A stretch of DNA of 64,000 nt from Okeania sp. SIO1I7 (lineage in GTDB: Bacteria; Cyanobacteriota; Cyanobacteriia; Cyanobacteriales; Microcoleaceae): assembly GCA_010672585.1 (NCBI GenBank), contig JAAHGF010000009.1, forward strand, positions 124,001-188,000, read 5' to 3'. Numbering within the stretch: position 1 is the stretch's first letter; every line of letters starts with the position of its first letter. Position numbers and translations under genes: made by a program. Of this stretch, positions 58,665 through 64,000 are shown piece after piece. The notes under the pieces are model-generated. The model saw only the letters and a list, made by a program, of their open reading frames with translations. It searched no databases and was not told where the DNA came from.

Positions 58665-58810
58665 TTCATTAATTGATAATTGATAATGGATAATTGATAA
58701 TTACCTCTGGTTAAAACCGCTACGGAATTAAATATAAGGAAATATTATTTCTTTTTTTTCCCCTTAAAAGGGGAGGCTTTAAACCAGAATTATTTAATAA
58801 TTAATTAATT
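58665..58810. mobile_element. MITE-like AT-rich element (family A) beyond nusB
   Basis: TTCATTAATTGATAATTGAT, ACCTCTGGTTAAAACCGCTA, GGGGAGGCTTTAAACCAGAA, AATAATTAATTAATTG. It lies 65 bp past the nusB stop, again at a gene's 3' side. Confidence 0.7.
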
Positions 58811-58874
58811 GTTGAAATAATTCCTGTAAAAGCAAAGACCTTAATTTTACTTTTGACTTTGACTATATAACCCT

Positions 58875-59498
58875 TCAAACCAAATTAATTTTATTTAACA
58901 CTCTTCGCAATACCCCATTAATAAATCTATACCCATCTTCACTACTGTAACGCTTGGCTAATTTTACAGCTTCATTAATTGCCACTTGTTCTTGAATGCC
59001 AATAAACATCATTTCTGCCACTGCAATTCTGAGAATATCTATATCTATTCTAGGCAAACGTTCTATTTGCCAATCTACTATTGATTCTCTCAATAAACCA
59101 TCAATTTCTTCCTTATTATCATTCACCTTTGTCAGAATTTCTAAAGCATACTTGCGCACTTCTAATTGATTAGTTAGTTGAATTAGTTCTGGTAACTCCA
59201 CAGCAGTACCAATACGATTAATTGCCGTTTGGCCTAACTCCACTGCTTCGTGGACCATCGAACTTGCACTTTGAACATCACTAGCACTAATTTGACTATT
59301 GAGGAGGCGATCGCTCCCTCTCTGTAATTCTGCTGCTGCAGTTTCTAAAATATCTTGGACTTCAGCTCTGAGAGTCCTAACTGCTGCAAGTATGACTTCT
59401 TGAAGTTGCTTTTTTTCTAAACTCCCTGAATTTGTTGGTAATTGACTTAGTCCAAGCAGAGCTAGTTCGCGAGCTGTGGAGCGAGGAGCTTTGTTCAT
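58875..59498 (-). CDS. nusB: Transcription antitermination/rRNA processing factor NusB
   Basis: The 207-residue all-helical RNA-binding protein has the N-terminal arginine-rich helix (RSTARELALLGLSQL), a central cyanobacterial insertion of about 60 residues, and the conserved end RIDIDILRIAVAEMMF...VAINEAVKLAKRYSSEDGYRFINGVL. This matches cyanobacterial NusB, which is longer than the E. coli protein. It acts with NusE/S10 on rRNA transcription. The start ATG is clear. DUF502 and nusB are on the same strand; an IS605-type element has landed between them. Confidence 0.93.
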   Translation of the reverse strand: MNKAPRSTARELALLGLSQLPTNSGSLEKKQLQEVILAAVRTLRAEVQDILETAAAELQRGSDRLLNSQISASDVQSASSMVHEAVELGQTAINRIGTAVELPELIQLTNQLEVRKYALEILTKVNDNKEEIDGLLRESIVDWQIERLPRIDIDILRIAVAEMMFIGIQEQVAINEAVKLAKRYSSEDGYRFINGVLRRVLNKINLV

Positions 59499-59539
59499 AA
59501 TTTTGATAGCCTTTTATTATCGAAAGTGGGGTTTAGTCT

Positions 59540-60470
59540 GCTATAAAACCCGGTGCTTTAGAGCGGGGATACATGGACTCCCCAAAGTAAAAATGTCCTA
59601 TTCAATGTACGACATTTTTACAATTACTTTTACTACACATTTCATATTATTATTCTATATTCATTAGCATAAATAAATATGCTAGGTCGAGCCAAAATGA
59701 TAATTTACGAGTTTAAAGTTAAAGCTAAAGCAGCACAATACAAAGCAATAGATGAAGCTATCAGAACTTCTCAGTTCATTCAAAACAAGTGTTTACGATA
59801 TTGGATGGATAATAAAAAAGTAAGTAAATATGATTTGAATAAACATTGCAAAATATTAGCGCTTAGGTTTAGTTTTGCTTCTAAACTTAATTCAATGGCT
59901 CGACAATCAGCTACGGAGAGAGTTTGGTCTGCAATATCTAGATTTTACGATAACTGTAAGAAAAAAGTCAAAGGTAAAGAAGGTTTTCCTAAGTTTAAAA
60001 AACATAGTCTGTCTGTAGAGTATAAAACCTCTGGGTGGAAACTTTTCCTACGGAATGCTACGCAAACAGAAGCTAGGAAAGCTATAACTTTCTCAGATAC
60101 AAATAACATAGGTACTTTAAAATTAAAAGGTACTTATGACTTGAATTACTATCAGCTAAACCAAATAAAAAGGGTCAGGATAGTAAAACACGCTGACGGA
60201 TATTATGTCCAATTTGCTATTCAAATAGATTTAAAAGTTGAAACTAAACCAACAGGAAAATTAGTGATGTTGCATGGTCAACTTTCCGTAGTTGGTTAGA
60301 GTATTTTGGTACAAAGTATGGAAAAGTAACACTAACAGTACCTCCTCACCATACAAGCCAGAATTGCTCGAACTATGGAGAAGTTGTCAAAAAGTCTCTG
60401 TCTTTGACATCCTCCCCGGTCTAAAAGGCGCGGGGATTCCTACTGAACCCTAAGGTGGGGGGAATGTCAA
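59540..60470 (+). mobile_element. Gutted IS200/IS605-type element
   Basis: The left-end hairpins are CCCGGTGCTTTAGAGCGGG and AAAATGTC/GACATTTT. The right end has TCCTCCCCGGTCTAAAAGGC followed by GCGGGGATTCC. Inside is only a partial tnpB and no tnpA. It sits between the nusB and DUF502 genes. It is non-autonomous at best. Confidence 0.7.
59697..60421 (+). pseudogene. tnpB: tnpB with internal and C-terminal deletions
   Basis: The N-terminal half is intact from MIIYEFKVKAKAAQYKAIDE through KFKKHSLSVEYKTSGWKLFL to VQFAIQIDLK. It stops soon after KPTGK, at 60299. In another frame, from about 60276, comes WLEYFGTKYGKVTLTVPPHH and NCSNYGEVVKKSLS, then a stop. The RuvC aspartate and glutamate motifs and the second CxxC are gone, so nuclease activity is impossible. 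Residues FLRNATQTEA come from a TTCCTACGGAATGC...TACGCAAAC repeat insertion that is also found in the TamB-like gene. Confidence 0.85.
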
Positions 60471-60477
60471 AAGTCGT

Positions 60478-61197
60478 TCAATCCTCTTCAGTGGAAAATT
60501 TTTGATAGTCTTCTCTATCTAGAAGTAGAGGTTTGAGTCGATCGTTTGAGGTTTTTTCTGGACGTACTGATTGGTTTGCAGTTACTATTCCACCTGATAT
60601 GAGAACTTTAAACGCATCTTCCACTGACATTGAAACGTTAATCACATCTTTCTCTGGCACTATGGCATACCAACCAGATGTAGGGTTAGGAGTAGTTGGA
60701 ATAAAAAGACTTAGCATGGAGTCTCCTAGATGAGATTTAATTTGATTACTAATCGTACCAGTGACAAAAGCTATAGTCCAAACTCCCTGACGCGGATATT
60801 CTACAAGTACCACGCGACGAAATTTTTCGTTAGAATCCTTGAGCAGAGTTTCTAAGATTTGCTTGAGAGTGCCGTAGACTGACCCTGCAAATGGAATAGC
60901 TTGTAGTATTCGCTCACCTACATCTAATAACCATCTGCCAGCAATATTTCTAGCCATTAACCCGATCACTAGAATACTTAGCAATGGTACTGCTAGTCCT
61001 ACTAAGAAATTTAGTAGACCCACTAAAGCTGGGTGTAAACCATCAAAGGGGTTGATTTGCTTAGGGATCTTGGTCAAAAAATCTATTACCCACCGAGCAA
61101 TAGTTATGGTCAACCAAATTGTTGTTGCTAGTGGTATAACTACCAGTAGACCTGCAATTAGGTCGTTTTTTAAATCCTGCCTTATGCGTTGGAACAC
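60478..61197 (-). CDS. DUF502 family membrane protein
   Basis: The 239-residue product has two long hydrophobic segments: LIAGLLVVIPLATTIWLTI (about 13-35) and LLNFLVGLAVPLLSILVIGLM (about 58-82). A conserved soluble part follows, with PFAGSVYGTLKQILE, FRRVVLVEYPRQGVWTIAFVTG and FIPTTPNPTSGWYAIVPE, all DUF502 hallmarks. The C-terminal tail is charged. The family is widespread in cyanobacteria and plants (LCV-like); biochemical role unknown. Confidence 0.9.
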   Translation of the reverse strand: MFQRIRQDLKNDLIAGLLVVIPLATTIWLTITIARWVIDFLTKIPKQINPFDGLHPALVGLLNFLVGLAVPLLSILVIGLMARNIAGRWLLDVGERILQAIPFAGSVYGTLKQILETLLKDSNEKFRRVVLVEYPRQGVWTIAFVTGTISNQIKSHLGDSMLSLFIPTTPNPTSGWYAIVPEKDVINVSMSVEDAFKVLISGGIVTANQSVRPEKTSNDRLKPLLLDREDYQKFSTEED

Positions 61198-61631
61198 TGC
61201 TTACCCATTTCCTCGTAAATTGCTAGATTAAGAAAATATCTAGCTTGAAACCAATTTTTTTTAATTTAATATTTATAGTTTTTATTCTGAATAGTTACAA
61301 TTATTAACAATTGTCAAGAATTGTTGCAACTCTAAATTAAAATCAAAACTGGACTAATTTTAATCATCTAAAATATTCAGAGATATTTTCTACCACTCGT
61401 CCATAGGAATAATTGCACTGAGAGTGGTGGCTGATTTCCAGATCATATTCGATAAGTTTATATGGTAAAACAATTTGTCTGTTTTTCTCAACTGTAGACT
61501 TCGTCACATCAGTGACAGGGATCAAAAGCAATAGAAGAAAAAAGGGAGGAAGGGAAAAAGATTTAATGTTAACTGTTGCAAAAGTATTCTGTTCAGTAAC
61601 TCTATTTAAGTTGTAAATTTTTGCTAGGGAG
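61198..61631. other. Gene-free AT-rich spacer upstream of the DUF502 gene
   Basis: Leader of the DUF502 gene, then AT-rich sequence without recognisable gene or RNA. CTATTTAAGTTGTAA at about 61603 is a fragment of the element at 44506. Confidence 0.4.
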
Positions 61632-61767
61632 ATTAACGAAGTCAGAAGTCAGTAGGGGCGAACGGCCGCCCGTACAGAAGTTATTTTTGTAACGGAGATT
61701 TGAGCAAGACTCCAAAAATATTTCGCCTTAAAAGACGGGGTTGCGCGAGCCAATTATTTTGATAAAA
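61632..61767. repeat. Family R repeat carrying an internal insertion
   Basis: AACGAAGTCAGAAGTCAG, then an inserted TAGGGGCGAACGGCCGCCCG, then TTATTTTTGTAACGGAGATT, CTCCAAAAATATTTCGCC and ATTATTTTGATAA. Compare the uninterrupted order at 14817. Confidence 0.7.
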
Positions 61768-61958
61768 CTATTACACTTAAGAGGGAATAAATAACAGAGG
61801 AAGATGATTTATAGAGAATTTTTTTAGTCAAAAATCATCATCTAGCTTCACACCTAAAATTAAAACACTATAGCTGTCGTAAATAGATTTTGAACAAATT
61901 TTAGTTACTTAAATACTGAGGATTATTTATTTTGATATGTAGCTAATATTCATCTTCT

Positions 61959-62092
61959 ATAGAACAGATACTCACACCATTAAAACACCAGAAAATAATC
62001 ATCCTGTGAAGCTCTAAATCAAAAAAAAGTGGCAACAGGAAAAATTTTCACCCCATCAACACATCAATATTACTTATAGAACCCATTTGGTA
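61959..62092. repeat. Detached unit of the 299-bp tandem array (X module)
   Basis: ATAGAACAGATACTCACACC to CCCATCAACACATCAATATT. It is nearly identical to 62627-62743. Between it and the main array lie about 355 bp of other repeats. Confidence 0.8.
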
Positions 62093-62198
62093 TCTTGATA
62101 AATATCAAGTTTTTTTAGCTAGGAGTCAGGAGTCAAGAGACAGGAGACAGGAGACAGGAGTTAAGAGGGAAAAGGGAAGAGGGAAGATGTGGGGAGAG

Positions 62199-62349
62199 TT
62201 AACGAAGTCAGAAGTCAGAAGTCAACCCACCCCTAACCCCTCCCAGGAGGGGAAGTCAGAAGTTATTTTTGTAACGGGGATTTAAGCCCCGCTCCAAAAA
62301 TATTGCGCCTTAAAAGGCGGGGTTTTAGACCCATATTATTTTGATAATA
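62199..62349. repeat. Family R repeat with an inserted G/C-rich palindrome
   Basis: AGTTAACGAAGTCAGAAGTC, then CAACCCACCCCTAACCCCTC plus CCAGGAGGGG, then TTATTTTTGTAACGGGGATT, GCGCCTTAAAAGGCGGGG and ATTATTTTGATAA. The palindrome occurs alone elsewhere (for example 34568). GAGACAGGA heptamers precede it. Confidence 0.75.
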
Positions 62350-62448
62350 CAAAAAATTCAACACACCAACACCAAGATTTTCGGTCAAAATTGATGCGCG
62401 AAAAGACTTGACTACCATAATTATATAGATCTCAAATGGGTTTTATAT

Positions 62449-63130
62449 AGAAGCGATCGCTATATTCACAAACAAAAATTATCATTTTCTGAAGCTCAAA
62501 AAATCGGCAAGGTTTTTCCCTAGCATTCCTAAATAAATTATGATACTATATAATTAATAGGTGGTGTTCGTCCCTACACATGACTTTTTATTCAACGCAA
62601 AAACAGCATTTCGCCACTGAATATATATAGAACAGATACTCACGCCATTAAAACACCAGAAAATAATCATCCTGTGAAGCTCTAAATCAAAAAAAAGTGG
62701 CAACAGGAAAAATTTTCACCCCATCAACAAATCAATATTACTAATGTAGAAGCGATCGCTATATTCACAAACAAAAATTATCATTTTCTGAAGCTCAAAA
62801 AATCGGCAAGGTTTTTCCCTAGCATTCCTAAATAAATTATGATACTATATAATTAATAGGTGGTGTTCGTCCCTACACATGACTTTTTATTCAACGCAAA
62901 AACAGCATTTCGCCACTGAATATATATAGAACAGATACTCAAACAGCAAAATGATCGACAAATCAATATTACTCATGTAGAAGCGATCGCTATATTCACG
63001 AACAAAAATTATCATTTTCTGAAGCTCAAAAAATCGGCAAGGTTTTTCCCTAGCATCCCTAAATAAATTATGATAGTATGTAATTATTGGGTGGTGCTCG
63101 TCCCTACGCATGACTTTTTATTCAACACCA
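62449..63130. repeat. Tandem array of about 299-bp units headed by HIP1 octamers
   Basis: Three units start with GAAGCGATCGCTATATTCAC, with octamers at 62453, 62752 and 62983 (spacings 299 and 231). Each continues AAAATCGGCAAGGTTTTTCC, ATTATGATA, GGTGGTG and TGACTTTTTATTCAAC. The second interval is shorter because most of the X module is deleted between units 2 and 3. Frames across it are not conserved as protein. Probably non-coding. Confidence 0.85.
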
Positions 63131-63193
63131 AAACAATATTAGGAACTGCTACACATATCAAAAATTCTCACAATAATTGACAATCAATTACTT

Positions 63194-63571
63194 ATAGCGA
63201 CTTTAAAATAGATAGACTACACTGGTCAAAGCATTTTCCTGCTGCCTACGACTTACGAACCTTGTATCCCACATTTCGCACGTCAATTTGTAACATTAAA
63301 AGTAGTATACAATTTCTATTATTGGTAAATATTTATACTGTATAAATTACTTCTCAAAAGTCAAATTTTCAGTTAAATATTAAGCATAAATACTTACTGA
63401 ATTATTGACCACTATAATTTTCTTCTGACTTTTAACTTCTGACTTTTGACTTCTGACTTTTGACTTATAATTTTATGCTACGTTTTGTCGTGCAGAATGT
63501 AGGTTGCATGCAAAGCTCCTACCTAACCTCAAATAATTTTCTAGTCTACTTAAATAAAAACCGCTGCAATA
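63194..63571. mobile_element. MITE-like element (family E), long copy abutting dnaG
   Basis: TATAGCGACTTTAAAATAGA at the left and CTACTTAAATAAAAACCGCT at the right are imperfect inverted ends. It shares TAGACTACACTGGTCAAAGC with 39579-39680. It includes GACTTCTGACTTTTGACTT heptamers and ends 6-7 bp from the dnaG start codon. Confidence 0.65.
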
Positions 63572-63577
63572 AGTTCT

Positions 63578-64000
63578 ATGAATAATTTTCGTTTTCATCA
63601 AGATACTATTACAGAAGTAAAAGAAAGAGCTGACATTTATGATGTTATCTCAGAGCATATTGTATTAAAAAAGCGAGGTAAAGATTATGTAGGATTATGC
63701 CCTTTCCATGAAGAAAAAACCCCTAGTTTTACTGTTAGTACCAGCAAACAAATGTACTACTGTTTTGGCTGTGGTGCAGGTGGTAATGTTTTGAAATTTA
63801 TGATGGAAGTTGGTAAGTCTTCTTTTAGCGATGTAGTGTTAGATTTAGCCAGACGTTATCAAATACAAATTAAAACAGAATCACCAGAAAATAGACAAGA
63901 GTTTCAACGTCAAATTTCTCTGCGGGAACAACTTTATGAAATTTTGGCAATGGCTAATAGTTTTTATCAACACGCTTTGAGACAATCACAGGGAAAAATT
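63578..64000 (+). CDS. dnaG: DNA primase, N-terminal part (cut by window end)
   Basis: It makes RNA primers for replication. The first 141 residues are visible: helix DTITEVKERADIYDVISEHI, the zinc-binding motif C41-P-F-H44 ... C62-F-G-C65 within CPFHEEKTPSF and YYCFGCGAGGN, then FMMEVGKSSFSDVVLDLARR. This is the CHC2 zinc domain and the start of the linker. The TOPRIM domain lies beyond the window. The ATG fits the family start. The leader is a MITE-like repeat, with no clear Shine-Dalgarno. Confidence 0.95.
   Translation, partial: MNNFRFHQDTITEVKERADIYDVISEHIVLKKRGKDYVGLCPFHEEKTPSFTVSTSKQMYYCFGCGAGGNVLKFMMEVGKSSFSDVVLDLARRYQIQIKTESPENRQEFQRQISLREQLYEILAMANSFYQHALRQSQGKI

Noticed and set aside
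62887-63111. 74-codon minus-strand frame in the 299-bp array
   Set aside because: The frame is not kept in the other units of the array.

Overview
The window comes from a cyanobacterium, most likely a low-GC filamentous marine type of the Trichodesmium/Okeania kind (inference). The evidence is frequent HIP1 octamers (GCGATCGC), cyanobacterial protein families (CO2-hydration protein beside NdhD, DUF3110, cyanobacterial IspH, PII with Ser49/Tyr51, cyanobacteriochrome GAF domains, a PSI accumulation factor), heptameric short tandem repeats and very low coding density. Genes that look real cover only about two thirds of the 64 kb. The rest is dense with interspersed repeats, MITE-like elements nested in one another, and decayed transposon genes. 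No tRNA, rRNA or CRISPR array was recognised.

Layout. 0-1.3 kb: shredded Rpn/PD-(D/E)XK transposase-like genes. 1.4-10 kb: a small secreted protein, ispH, an SGNH hydrolase, amt with a perfect NtcA site, purE, a PEP-CTERM protein and nagA. 9.57-10.54 kb: eight tandem 121/124-bp repeats. 10.7-14.5 kb: ilvB with a C-terminal zinc ribbon, glnB (TTG start) and a broken tnpB. 14.9-26.3 kb: a giant AAA/WD40 protein, a PSI-accumulation-factor homologue, an alpha/beta hydrolase, a broken ribbon-helix-helix gene, an SBBP-repeat protein, an Arg/Asp/Tyr-repeat secreted protein and an OmpA-like remnant. 26.5-34 kb: a 2495-residue TamB-like protein carrying about 185 residues of repeat-derived sequence. 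34.9-41.6 kb: DUF3110, murQ, amiC-type amidase and a tandem-cyanobacteriochrome diguanylate cyclase. 41.6-46.5 kb: repeats, CO2-hydration protein and ndhD. 47-51.3 kb: NUDIX hydrolase, a second alpha/beta hydrolase, bioF, an orphan tnpB 3' end and a small basic protein. 51.4-61.2 kb: argH, a small membrane protein, a GAF-SpoIIE phosphatase, ftsY, nusB, a gutted IS605-type element and a DUF502 protein. 61.2-63.6 kb: a gene-free repeat field with a 299-bp tandem array. The start of dnaG closes the window.

How the genes fit together. Nitrogen status links amt (NtcA site) and glnB. NdhD with the CO2-hydration protein is the signature of an NDH-1 CO2-uptake complex. The amidase, MurQ and NagA could form a cell-wall recycling set. 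The phosphatase and the GAF-GGDEF protein are signalling outputs. Most genes look monocistronic and are separated by repeat-rich spacers.

The strongest unusual signal is the traffic between repeats and genes. Mobile repeats end exactly at the 3' ends of ndhD and bioF and supply their stop codons. They encode the NagA tail, a long segment of the TamB-like protein and part of the AAA/WD40 linker. They also abut the start codons of the AAA/WD40 gene and dnaG. No complete new multi-gene system is evident. The best leads for new biology are the 121/124-bp array, the 299-bp array, the orphan TnpB-RNA-like locus and the tandem photoreceptor cyclase.
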